DNA of 64,000 nucleotides from Holophagales bacterium UBA5704 (GTDB taxonomy: Bacteria > Acidobacteriota > Thermoanaerobaculia > Multivoradales > UBA5704): positions 1 through 64,000 of the forward strand of contig DIHE01000157.1 of the NCBI GenBank assembly GCA_002420005.1, in the 5' to 3' direction. Shown one piece after another: positions 42,382 to 50,162 of the stretch. Position 1 is the stretch's first letter, and the number at the start of each line of letters is the position of its first letter. A program made the translations under genes and the position numbers. Under the pieces are notes generated by a model. The model had not been told where the DNA came from. It made no database searches and worked only from the letters and a program-made list of their open reading frames with translations.

Positions 42382-43653
42382 CTACAGGGGATCCCGCTCC
42401 AGGGGCATGGTCATGCAGTGCGGACCGCCCCGGGCGCGGGAGAGCTCGTTGTCGTACAGGGTGATGACGGTGGGGCCGCCGCCGAGCAGATCGCACTCCT
42501 CCGCCATGGCGTCCTCCACGGTCAGAACGCGCCAGCCGCGGCGCCGCAGCTCGTCGAGCGTGCGGCGGTTGCGGCGGTAGAGCAGGATGACGCCCGGCGC
42601 CAGGGCGAACGAGTTGGCGCCGTCGGTCCACTGCTCGCGCTCCTGGTCGACCGCCTCCGGCCCGCCGCACGGCACCACCTCCAGCTCCAGACCCAGCTCC
42701 CGCAGAACCTTGAGGAACGAGCTGCGCAGCGTAAACGTGAGGTGCTTCGCGTGCAGGTCGACCACGTAGACGTGCGCCGACTCGGCGCCGCCCGGCTGGA
42801 TGATCGGCAGGTGCGCCAGGCAGGTGTTGCGGTCGATCAAGGTGAAGACGGTGTCCAGGTGCATGTAGGAGCGCTTGCGGGGCAGCTCGACCAGGATCAG
42901 ATGGCGGAAGGAGGACTCCTTCTTGCGCAGATACTCGGCGAGCACCTCGGCGCCGCGCCGGTTGGTGCGCTCGGAGAGCCCGACCAGGACGATCTCCGGC
43001 GAGGCGACCAGGATGTCGCCGCCCTCCAGATCGGGATAGGGGAAAAACGGGTTGTGCTCCGGCGCCCCCGAGGGCGGGGTGTCGATGTCCAGCACCGGCA
43101 GGCCGGCGAAGTCCGGATGGTGCCGGACGATCGTGCGGGTCAGCAGCGGCTCGCGCTCGCGCGCCGCGGTCGCCATCGACGAGATGACCAGCCGGTCGCC
43201 GACCACCGCCATGGGATCGCGCTGGAAGAAGTAGTTGGGCACCGGCTGGACGTCGAAGAACCGCGGCCGGCCGGCACCTGTTGCCTCCTGGGAGGCGGCG
43301 ACGCCGCCGATCACCGCGGCACCCAGCTCGGCCGGCGGCAGGTCGGCCAGCCGCCGGACCATGTCCGGCGCTACGCCATACTCCCGCTCCAGCTCACCGA
43401 GGAGCTCGTGGCGCGTCGCATCCGCGGCGAGGACGGTGGTGAGCAGGCTCTGGGAGTCGACCACCTCCACTCCGGCGCGCCGCAACACGCCGCAGAAGCT
43501 GTCGTGCTCCTCGCGGGCGTCCTCGCCATAGAGGATGTCGTCGAACAGGAGCTGCTCCATCATGGAGGGGACCATCAGGTCGATCTCGCGACCTGGGCGG
43601 TGGACGAGGACGCGCCGCAGGCGTCCGATTTCTGAATCGACTCGAACAGGCAT
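42382..43653 (-). CDS. arcA: Arginine deiminase
   Basis: 423 aa, cytosolic, converts arginine to citrulline and ammonia. Guanidine-modifying-enzyme landmarks are clear: FQRDPM near residue 140, EGGDIL in the middle, MHLDTVFT carrying the catalytic His, and a C-terminal GGPHCMTMPL with nucleophile Cys413. Length is typical for bacterial ArcA. It is the promoter-proximal gene of a pair with ornithine carbamoyltransferase. Besides ATP-yielding arginine breakdown, the pair could provide citrulline, ornithine or carbamoyl phosphate to neighbouring pathways; that is speculation. Confidence 0.95.
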   Translation of the reverse strand: MPVRVDSEIGRLRRVLVHRPGREIDLMVPSMMEQLLFDDILYGEDAREEHDSFCGVLRRAGVEVVDSQSLLTTVLAADATRHELLGELEREYGVAPDMVRRLADLPPAELGAAVIGGVAASQEATGAGRPRFFDVQPVPNYFFQRDPMAVVGDRLVISSMATAAREREPLLTRTIVRHHPDFAGLPVLDIDTPPSGAPEHNPFFPYPDLEGGDILVASPEIVLVGLSERTNRRGAEVLAEYLRKKESSFRHLILVELPRKRSYMHLDTVFTLIDRNTCLAHLPIIQPGGAESAHVYVVDLHAKHLTFTLRSSFLKVLRELGLELEVVPCGGPEAVDQEREQWTDGANSFALAPGVILLYRRNRRTLDELRRRGWRVLTVEDAMAEECDLLGGGPTVITLYDNELSRARGGPHCMTMPLERDPL

Positions 43654-43747
43654 GATGGGATCCGATCTTGGAACCGAAGGCAGGGGCGAGCCCCCGGCAG
43701 GCGCAGGGGGGGATTGTAGCAGAACCGGCCGCCCGGCTGCGCGCTCC

Positions 43748-44641
43748 TTACGGCCCGGCCCGGAGAACCGGCGGCCCGAGGGGGACCGGCGAGCCGGGGG
43801 CCGGCTCGAGGGTGATGACCACGGCGGAGATGCCGGCCGGCATCTGGTCGGAGGCCATCTGGATCTTCGCGCCGCCCTGGGCGACCAGGGAACCGGCGTC
43901 CTGCGGTCCCTCGGGCGTCACCCACCAGAGCTTGTAGACCCCTCCCTCGGGAGCCGGCTGCAGGCCTTCCACCGAGAGGTACCAGTGCTGATGATCCGGC
44001 GCCACGAACAGCAGGCCGCGGGCGTTCGGCTGGGCGTTGCCGACGGCGCGCAGCGGGCGGACGTCCACGGCGGGCGAGGTGACCAGGGTGAACTGGGAGC
44101 GCATCCGGTCGATCTCGGTGCGCGCCTGCCGTCCATCCTGCTCTGCGCGCAGAGCGATCTGTTGCTGCGCCACCAGGTCCTGGCGCAGGCGGTTGATCTC
44201 GTCTCCCTGGCTCTGCGTCACCTGCCAGAGCCAGGCAGAGGTCCCGGCGAAGGCGAACGCCAGCGTCGCCGCGAGAGCGAGAGGCCACCGGCTCTGCCGC
44301 CGGGGGATCGGGCCCGGGGCCGGGCGGGGGGCCGGGCGCGCCGGCTCGGCGGCCGGAGGCGCGGGCGCGGGAGCCGCCACCAGGACGGGCCGGGAGTCTC
44401 CCGCCCGCAGGCCCGGCCCCGGGCCGAGGGACGCCAGAAGGCGCTCCCGGGAACCCGGGCTCGGCGCCACCGGTTCGAGCTCGCAAGGGAGAAGACCCAG
44501 GACCTCGGCGTACAGGCGCGCCAGGGTCTCGGTGGTCTCGTCACCCCGCGCCTCGGACGCCGCCATCGGGTCGGCACCCTGCGTGAGGCTCTCGATCGCC
44601 GCGAGAATCGTGGTGTCTTCCGGGTTCTGTTCCTGGCTCAC
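43748..44641 (-). CDS. Membrane anti-sigma factor (RskA-like)
   Basis: 297 aa with a GTG start overlapping the sigma-factor stop by 4 nt (GTGA), a coupled pair. The cytoplasmic N-terminal ~80 residues should bind the sigma factor. I see no HxxxCxxC zinc motif. A Pro/Ala-rich linker (85-115) precedes one transmembrane segment (~119-139), a short coiled coil (~145-180) and a C-terminal RskA-type domain with GLLFVAPDHQ, YLSVEGL and YKLWWV segments. It likely sequesters the ECF sigma factor at the inner membrane and releases it after proteolysis or another envelope signal. The signal cannot be read from the sequence. Confidence 0.88.
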   Translation of the reverse strand: MSQEQNPEDTTILAAIESLTQGADPMAASEARGDETTETLARLYAEVLGLLPCELEPVAPSPGSRERLLASLGPGPGLRAGDSRPVLVAAPAPAPPAAEPARPAPRPAPGPIPRRQSRWPLALAATLAFAFAGTSAWLWQVTQSQGDEINRLRQDLVAQQQIALRAEQDGRQARTEIDRMRSQFTLVTSPAVDVRPLRAVGNAQPNARGLLFVAPDHQHWYLSVEGLQPAPEGGVYKLWWVTPEGPQDAGSLVAQGGAKIQMASDQMPAGISAVVITLEPAPGSPVPLGPPVLRAGP

Positions 44642-45243
44642 AGCAATTGCCTGATCTCGGCGCGCAGTGCGCTCCGCAGCTTCTTCATGGCCAACAAGGT
44701 GCGCGTCTTGACCGTCCCCAGGGGGAGGTCCGCGCGCGCGGCGATCTCGGTCTGACTGAGCCCGTCGTAGAACGCCATCTCGAGGACCTGCCTCTGCTCC
44801 GGCGGCAGGTTGTCGAGCTCGCGCCGGACGCGCTCTCTTCGTTCCCTGATGAATACGGACTCGACCCCTTCGGGAGATGCATGCCCGTCGCCCGGAGCCT
44901 GCCGATGGGCCGACTCATGCGCCCGGTCCACCACCCCGCGATGGCGCAAACGGTCGATGGCGCGGCTGCGCGTGAGGAGCACCAGCCAGGTGGAGACCGA
45001 CGACCGGGAGGGATCGTAGTGCGCGGCATGATGCCAGACGTGCAGGAAGGCATCCTGGACCGCATCCTCCGCCTCCCCTGCGGCGCTCAGAATGCGGCGG
45101 GCGAGGGCCAGGAGCTGCGGGGCGTGGCGGTCATGCAGCGCACCGAGCGCCTCTGGCCTCCGTTCGCCGATCAGGCGCAACAGGGCCGCATCCGTCAAGG
45201 GAGCAGCGCTGGTCTCGGTGGCGATGGGGCTCGTCTCCGGCAT
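44638..45243 (-). CDS. ECF RNA polymerase sigma factor (SigK-like)
   Basis: 201 aa. Sigma region 2 spans about residues 35-100 with the EAEDAVQDAFLHVW helix and STWLVLL..SRAIDRLR. Region 4 covers 140-195 with LPPEQRQVLEMAF and an SQTEIAARADLPLGTVKTR helix-turn-helix. There is no region 3 insert or C-terminal extension. It is cotranscribed with its overlapping anti-sigma gene and divergent from a thioesterase gene across only 37 nt, so promoters must lie partly in coding sequence. Target genes are unknown. Confidence 0.95.
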   Translation of the reverse strand: MPETSPIATETSAAPLTDAALLRLIGERRPEALGALHDRHAPQLLALARRILSAAGEAEDAVQDAFLHVWHHAAHYDPSRSSVSTWLVLLTRSRAIDRLRHRGVVDRAHESAHRQAPGDGHASPEGVESVFIRERRERVRRELDNLPPEQRQVLEMAFYDGLSQTEIAARADLPLGTVKTRTLLAMKKLRSALRAEIRQLL

Positions 45244-45280
45244 GGTGTGGCGTACCGCCGCGGCGAGCGCCTAGGATAGC

Positions 45281-45694
45281 ATGGCGCCCATGAGCGAACC
45301 TTCTTTCAGCCCACCCACGGGACCGATGCAGCCGGCGATCCGCGTCCTCATGATGCCCAAGGACACCAATGCCCTGGGCACCATCTTCGGCGGCATCATC
45401 CTTTCCTATATCGACCAGGCAGGCGCCGTGGAGGCCCACCGGCACACTCCGGGCCGCCTGGTGACCGTGGCGCTGCGCGAGGTGGTGTTCCACGCTCCGG
45501 TCTTCGTCGGCGATCTGGTGAGCTTTTTCACCGAGACGCTGCGCCTCGGCCGCACCTCGGTGAGCGTCAAGGTGACCGTCGAAGCCGAGCGCGGCTACCA
45601 GGGAACCGGCCGGGTCAAAGTGACGGAGGCGGAGATCGTCTACGTCCACGTCGACACCAACAACCAGCCGGTGCCGATCGCAGGCGGCGGCTGA
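45281..45694 (+). CDS. Acyl-CoA thioesterase (YciA-like hotdog fold)
   Basis: 137 aa, or 134 if the ATG at 45290 is used; an AGGA at 45273 sits nearer the first ATG. A single hotdog domain carries the GTIFGG...SYIDQAG segment whose Asp is the usual catalytic residue of the YciA/ACOT subfamily, then the VFHAPVFVGD strand. It should hydrolyse acyl-CoA thioesters in the cytosol. It is not an NRPS release thioesterase: it has no alpha/beta-hydrolase GxSxG motif and lies outside the cluster. Confidence 0.9.
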   Translation: MAPMSEPSFSPPTGPMQPAIRVLMMPKDTNALGTIFGGIILSYIDQAGAVEAHRHTPGRLVTVALREVVFHAPVFVGDLVSFFTETLRLGRTSVSVKVTVEAERGYQGTGRVKVTEAEIVYVHVDTNNQPVPIAGGG

Positions 45695-45737
45695 CCGAAA
45701 ACGACCCGTCAGCTCCGATGGCGACCCCGCCCCCCCC

Positions 45738-46904
45738 ATGAAGCTCCTCCACGTCGTCCCCACCTACGTCCCGGCCTGGAAGCATGGCGGGCCGATCCGG
45801 TCGGTGCATGGGCTGTGCAAGGCTCTCGCGGCGCGGGGGCATGAGGTGACCGTGTTCACCACGGACGTGGATACCGGCGGTGCCGTGCCGGTGGGAGAGG
45901 CCGTGGCGCTGGACGGCGTGGAGGTCTGGTACTTCCCGGTGACCACGCCGCGGCGGCTGTACCGGTCTCCTGCGATGGGCGAGGCCTTGCGGCGGCGGAT
46001 GGCGGAGTGGGACGCGGTGCATCTCCACTCCGTCTTCCTGTGGCCGACCTCGGCTGCGGCGCGGGTCGCCGAACGGGCCGGGGTGCCGTATCTGGTCGCG
46101 CCGCGCGGGATGCTGGTGGCCGATCTGCTGCGGCGCCGCGGCCGGTGGCGCAAGGCCGCCTGGTTGCGCCTGGTCGAGCGGCGGACCCTCTCCCGCGCGG
46201 CGGGTCTGCACGTCACGGCCGAGCTGGAAGCCGCGGAAGCGCAGAAGCTCGGCCTCCCGCTCCCTCCTGTGTTCGTCGTCCCGAACGGCATCGAGCCCGA
46301 GCCGGTCCCGGCAGACGCCGCGCTCGCGGCGCCGGTGCGCGGTCTCCTCGACGGTGGCCCCTTCCTTTTATATATCGGCCGCCTGAGCTGGAAGAAGGGC
46401 CTCGACCGGCTGATCCCGGCCCTGGGCCACGTCCCCGGCGCGGTTCTCGCCGTGGCCGGCAATGACGAGGAGGGGATCCGCCCGCGCCTGGAGGCCCTGG
46501 CGCGCGAGGCGGGCGTCGCCGGCCGGGTGGTCTTCCTCGGGCCGGTGGACGGCGCCGACAAAGCCGCGCTCCTGCATGGATGCGCCGCCCTCGCCCTCTC
46601 CTCGTACTCGGAGAACTTCGGCAACGCCGTGCTCGAAGCCATGGCCGCCGGCCGGCCGGTGGTGGTGACCCCGGAGGTCGGCCTGGCCGACGTCGTCCGC
46701 GAAGAGCGGGCCGGTCTCGTGGCGGACGGTGACCCGGCGCTCCTCGGCGCGGCCCTCGGCGCGCTGCTCGCCGATCCGGAACGCGAAGCGATGGGGCGGC
46801 GCGGTGCCGAGGCGGCGCGCCGGCGGTTCGGGTGGGCGGCGGTGGCGGCGGAGATGGAGGCGGTGTATCGCGTGGTATCCTCGGGAACGATTTGCGCAAG
46901 ATGA
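45738..46904 (+). CDS. Glycosyltransferase family 4
   Basis: 388 aa, GT-B fold. The N-terminus has VVPTYVPAWKHGGPIRSVHGL, and the C-terminal half has the GRLSWKKGLDRLI loop and the ENFGNAVLEAMAAG-type donor-binding E-x7-E motif typical of GT4. It is probably cytoplasmic and membrane-associated, adding a sugar to a lipid-linked glycan. It is the first gene of the glycan locus. No ribosome binding site is visible: eight cytosines lie directly before the ATG. Confidence 0.92.
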   Translation: MKLLHVVPTYVPAWKHGGPIRSVHGLCKALAARGHEVTVFTTDVDTGGAVPVGEAVALDGVEVWYFPVTTPRRLYRSPAMGEALRRRMAEWDAVHLHSVFLWPTSAAARVAERAGVPYLVAPRGMLVADLLRRRGRWRKAAWLRLVERRTLSRAAGLHVTAELEAAEAQKLGLPLPPVFVVPNGIEPEPVPADAALAAPVRGLLDGGPFLLYIGRLSWKKGLDRLIPALGHVPGAVLAVAGNDEEGIRPRLEALAREAGVAGRVVFLGPVDGADKAALLHGCAALALSSYSENFGNAVLEAMAAGRPVVVTPEVGLADVVREERAGLVADGDPALLGAALGALLADPEREAMGRRGAEAARRRFGWAAVAAEMEAVYRVVSSGTICAR

Positions 46905-46940
46905 CTTCTTCGCCGGCACCTGGTTGCTGATCCGGATCGG

Positions 46941-48068
46941 GTGATGCGCATAACCTTCGTCGTCGAGCGGCCGACCCAGTTCGAGGTCCCGTTCTATCGC
47001 TTCGCCGCGGCGGACCCCGTGCACCGGCTGCGCGTCCTCTACACCGATCCCCGCGGCGCCGAGCCGGTCTATGACCCCGAGCTCGGGCAGACCGTGTCCT
47101 GGGGGATGGACCTGCGGGCCGGTTATGAGCACGCCGTCTGCCCCGATGCCGGAGCCCTGCGGCGCGAGCTGCTCCGGGATCGGCCGGACCTGGTCCTGGT
47201 CAACGGGTACACCCAGCGGCTGTACGTGCTGGCCGCCGCGCTCGCCCGGAGCGCCGGGACGCCGGTCGGCCTGCGCCTCGATTCGGCCCTGTTCGCCACC
47301 CCGCCGCCGCGCGAGCGGGTGAAGCGGCTGCTCTTCGCGCTCTATCTGAAACCGATGTACCGCCTGTTCTTCGGCGTCGGCAGCCTGAGCCTCGACTATC
47401 TGCGCCATTTCGGCGTTCCGGAGGAGCGGCTCGCCCTGTTTCCCTATGCGGTGGACGTGGACGCCTTCCGCCGGGCCTCCGCCCTCACGCCGGACGGGCG
47501 CGCCGCGGCGCGGGCACGCCTTGGCATCCCGGCGGACGCCCGGGTGCTCCTCGCCGTGTCCAAGCTCAGCCCGCGCGAGGCGCCGTGGGACCTGCTGCGC
47601 GCCGCCCGCCCCGACGACGGCCGGTGGATCGTCCTCGCCGGAGACGGCCCGGAGCGCGGCGCCCTGGAGGCGCTGGCCCGGGAGCGCGGGCTCGACCGGG
47701 TGCGCTTCCTCGGCTACGTCCCCTATCCCGAGCTGCCGGTCCTCTATGGCCTGGCGGACCTCTTCCTGCATCCGGCCCGCGAGGAGCGCTGGGGCGTTTC
47801 GGTGCAGGAGGCGCTCGCCTGTGGCCTGCCGGTCGTCACCTCGTCGCGGGTGGGCGCGGCGCGCGACCTGATCCGCCCGGGCGTGAATGGCGCCACCTAC
47901 ACCGCCGGGGACGCGGACGCGCTGGCGCGGCGGATCGACGAGGTGCTGCACCTCGCTCCGGCCGCGGTCGCCGCGGTGAACCGGCGGATTCTAGAAGACT
48001 GGGACTATTCGGCCACCTGGCGCGGTATCCTTCAGGCGGCTTCCCGCATGACCGGAGAAAGAGCTTGA
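46941..48068 (+). CDS. Glycosyltransferase family 4
   Basis: 375 aa from GTG 46941; ATG 46944 is equally good and one residue shorter. GT-B enzyme: N-terminal FVVERPTQFEVPFYR acceptor domain, a SKLSPREAPWDLLRA hinge, then ERWGVSVQEALACGLPVV with the E-x7-E donor motif. Absent signal peptide and membrane spans fit a cytoplasmic glycan-assembly enzyme. The last 4 nt overlap the next gene. Confidence 0.92.
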   Translation: MMRITFVVERPTQFEVPFYRFAAADPVHRLRVLYTDPRGAEPVYDPELGQTVSWGMDLRAGYEHAVCPDAGALRRELLRDRPDLVLVNGYTQRLYVLAAALARSAGTPVGLRLDSALFATPPPRERVKRLLFALYLKPMYRLFFGVGSLSLDYLRHFGVPEERLALFPYAVDVDAFRRASALTPDGRAAARARLGIPADARVLLAVSKLSPREAPWDLLRAARPDDGRWIVLAGDGPERGALEALARERGLDRVRFLGYVPYPELPVLYGLADLFLHPAREERWGVSVQEALACGLPVVTSSRVGAARDLIRPGVNGATYTAGDADALARRIDEVLHLAPAAVAAVNRRILEDWDYSATWRGILQAASRMTGERA

Positions 48069-48928
48069 GTGGCAATGTCCCATTGACCGTGCTGGTCACG
48101 ACCCGCAACGAGGAGCTCAACCTGGAGCGCACCCTGCAGAGCGTGCACGGCTTCGCCGACCAGATCCTGGTGATCGATTCGGAGAGCACCGACCGCACGC
48201 AGGAGATCGCCCGGCAATGGGCGGACGAGGTGCACAACCTCCCTTATGAGCACGGCCGGATCATCCCCTGGATCTTTCAGTGGGGCCTCGAGCACCTGCC
48301 GATCCGCAACGAATGGATCCTGATCCTGGAGGCGGACCAGGCGGTGACACCGGCGCTCCGCGCGGAGATCGCGGCGCTCCTGGCGCGGCCGGAGATCCGC
48401 GAGAACGGCTTCTACCTGCGGCGGCGCCAGATCTTCCGCGGCAAGCCGCTGCGCTTCGGCGGCTATGGCGGCAAGCATCTGATGAAGCTGTTCCGGCGCG
48501 GCCACGGAGCGCTCGATCCGGTCGAGCAGGACACCCGGGTGTACATCCAGGGCCCGGTGGGACGCCTGCGCGCGCCGCTCGAGGAGCACAACCGCAAGGA
48601 AGACTCGATCCTGTTCTACCTGGAGAAACACCTGCGCTACGCCGACGCCTTCGCGCGCGAAGAGGTGGAGCGCCGCCGCGGGCTTCCCTGGCGGATCACG
48701 CCGCGCTTGTTCGGCGCTCCCGACGAGCGGGTGCTGTGGCTGAAGACGCTGTGGTACCGGATGCCGCTGTACGTGCGGCCGTTCCTCTATTTCATCTACC
48801 GGTACTTCGTCCTGCTCGGCATCCTGGACGGCAAGAACGGGCTGATCTTCCACTTTCTGCAGGCATTCTGGTTCCGCTTCGTGGTGGACGTGCGGCTGGA
48901 CGAGCTGCAACAGCGCCAGGATCCCTGA
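48065..48928 (+). CDS. Glycosyltransferase family 2 (WaaE/KdtX-like)
   Basis: 287 aa. I chose TTG 48065 because it forms a TTGA overlap with the previous stop and GGAG lies 9 nt upstream; the next in-frame start would remove the first strand. The N-terminal GT-A domain has VTTRNEELNLERTL, VIDSESTDRT and ILEADQ in place of the DXD metal site. This layout is that of lipopolysaccharide-core glucosyltransferases of the WaaE/KdtX group. The C-terminus has amphipathic/hydrophobic helices (~235-275) that could anchor it to the membrane. The sugar is unknown. Confidence 0.9.
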   Translation: MSGNVPLTVLVTTRNEELNLERTLQSVHGFADQILVIDSESTDRTQEIARQWADEVHNLPYEHGRIIPWIFQWGLEHLPIRNEWILILEADQAVTPALRAEIAALLARPEIRENGFYLRRRQIFRGKPLRFGGYGGKHLMKLFRRGHGALDPVEQDTRVYIQGPVGRLRAPLEEHNRKEDSILFYLEKHLRYADAFAREEVERRRGLPWRITPRLFGAPDERVLWLKTLWYRMPLYVRPFLYFIYRYFVLLGILDGKNGLIFHFLQAFWFRFVVDVRLDELQQRQDP

Positions 48929-50157
48929 TGCGCCGCAAGGAGGTGCTTCTCCGGTCTCTCCTCCTGGGGACGTCGCTCACCCTCGGCCTCGCGGCCGCCG
49001 AGCTGGTCGCCCGCAGGACCTATGGCCCCGGCTTCCTCTCGCTCGTCGACCCGTACGAGCACCATCCGTACCGGCCCTTCGCCCACTACAGGGACGTGCG
49101 AAACGGCATCGAGATCTCCACCAACTCCCTCGGTTGGAAAGACGTGGAGCAGCGCGTCGTGGCGCAGCGCTTCGCAGGCCGGCGCATCGTCGTGCTGGGC
49201 GATTCCTTCGCCGAAGGGCTGGGCCTGCCGGCCGGCGACGCCATCCCTGCCCGGCTCGAAGCCTTGCTGCGCCGGCGCGGCCTTGCCGTGGAGGTGCTGA
49301 ACGGCGGCCGGGTGTCGTATTCACCGCTCGTCGAATATCAGAGGCTGCGGCGCTTCTTTGCCGCCGGTTACCGCACGGACGTGGTCGTGGTGATGCCCGA
49401 CCTCTCGGACCTGCAAGACGACCTGAGCTACGCGCAAGAATACGTGCTCGCCGCCGATGGCTCGCCGACGGTGCTGCGCAGTGGCGCCTACTCGCCGTTC
49501 GTGCGATGGATCTACAATCACTTCGCTCTCGCCCGGGCCGTCCGCCGTCTCCATCTGCGGCTGCGCGGGGAAGCGATCGCCCCCGGCGAGACCGCCCATG
49601 GGGCGCGGGAGATCGTCCTCACCGCCGAGGAGAAGGCGGCGCTCGCCGACCCGGCCCCGCTGACGCTCGAACGCTACGCCACGCTGCCCGGCCCGGTGCG
49701 GGCCGTCTTGCGCTCCAACTGGATCGATCATGCGCCGAGCCGTGAAGGCTGGGCGGGCGCCGGTCTGGGCCGCATGGAGGCCAACCTGGAGCGGATCGCC
49801 CGCCTCGCCGCGGCGCACGGTGCGCAGACGTGGGTGGTTCTCTACCCCTATCCGCAAGGCCTCTACATGGACCGCCACCTGTACCGCCGGCTGGTCGAAC
49901 GCTTCCCCCGCTGGTTTCGCGAACGGGCCGCCGTGGCCGGTCACGCGCCCGGCGACGGTGCCCGCGCCTGGAGGGAGCCGTTGCTGCGCTGGGGGCGGCT
50001 GCACAACGTCCCGGTCCTCGACCTGTGGCCGGTGTTCTTGCAGCAGAGCGACTGGCCCGGGCTCTTCCAGGCCGGCGACGTTCACTTCAATGCCGCCGGC
50101 TGCCGCCTGGTGGCCTATCATCTCGCCGAGGCCCTCGGCACAACCACGAAGCTTTAA
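48928..50157 (+). CDS. Membrane-anchored SGNH hydrolase-like protein
   Basis: 409 aa. The start overlaps the previous stop by one base (TGATG). An N-terminal hydrophobic segment (~8-25) is a signal anchor. The SGNH block I nucleophile is GDSFAEG (~residue 91), and a C-terminal DVHFNAAG supplies the Asp and His. Such proteins hydrolyse or transfer acyl groups on glycans in the periplasm. A second SGNH gene lies just beyond the carbamoyltransferase, so the two may decorate the same polymer. Substrate unknown. Confidence 0.82.
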   Translation: MRRKEVLLRSLLLGTSLTLGLAAAELVARRTYGPGFLSLVDPYEHHPYRPFAHYRDVRNGIEISTNSLGWKDVEQRVVAQRFAGRRIVVLGDSFAEGLGLPAGDAIPARLEALLRRRGLAVEVLNGGRVSYSPLVEYQRLRRFFAAGYRTDVVVVMPDLSDLQDDLSYAQEYVLAADGSPTVLRSGAYSPFVRWIYNHFALARAVRRLHLRLRGEAIAPGETAHGAREIVLTAEEKAALADPAPLTLERYATLPGPVRAVLRSNWIDHAPSREGWAGAGLGRMEANLERIARLAAAHGAQTWVVLYPYPQGLYMDRHLYRRLVERFPRWFRERAAVAGHAPGDGARAWREPLLRWGRLHNVPVLDLWPVFLQQSDWPGLFQAGDVHFNAAGCRLVAYHLAEALGTTTKL

Positions 50158-50162
50158 GCACC

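Noticed and set aside
42418..43635. Plus-strand open frame opposite arginine deiminase (a similar one spans 41450-42580 opposite ornithine carbamoyltransferase)
   Set aside because: The minus-strand genes have complete catalytic motifs; the plus-strand translations do not resemble proteins.
45281..45694. Release or editing thioesterase for the NRPS
   Set aside because: A hotdog acyl-CoA thioesterase of the YciA type, 6.5 kb from the last NRPS gene, outside its operon, without the type I/II TE serine motif.
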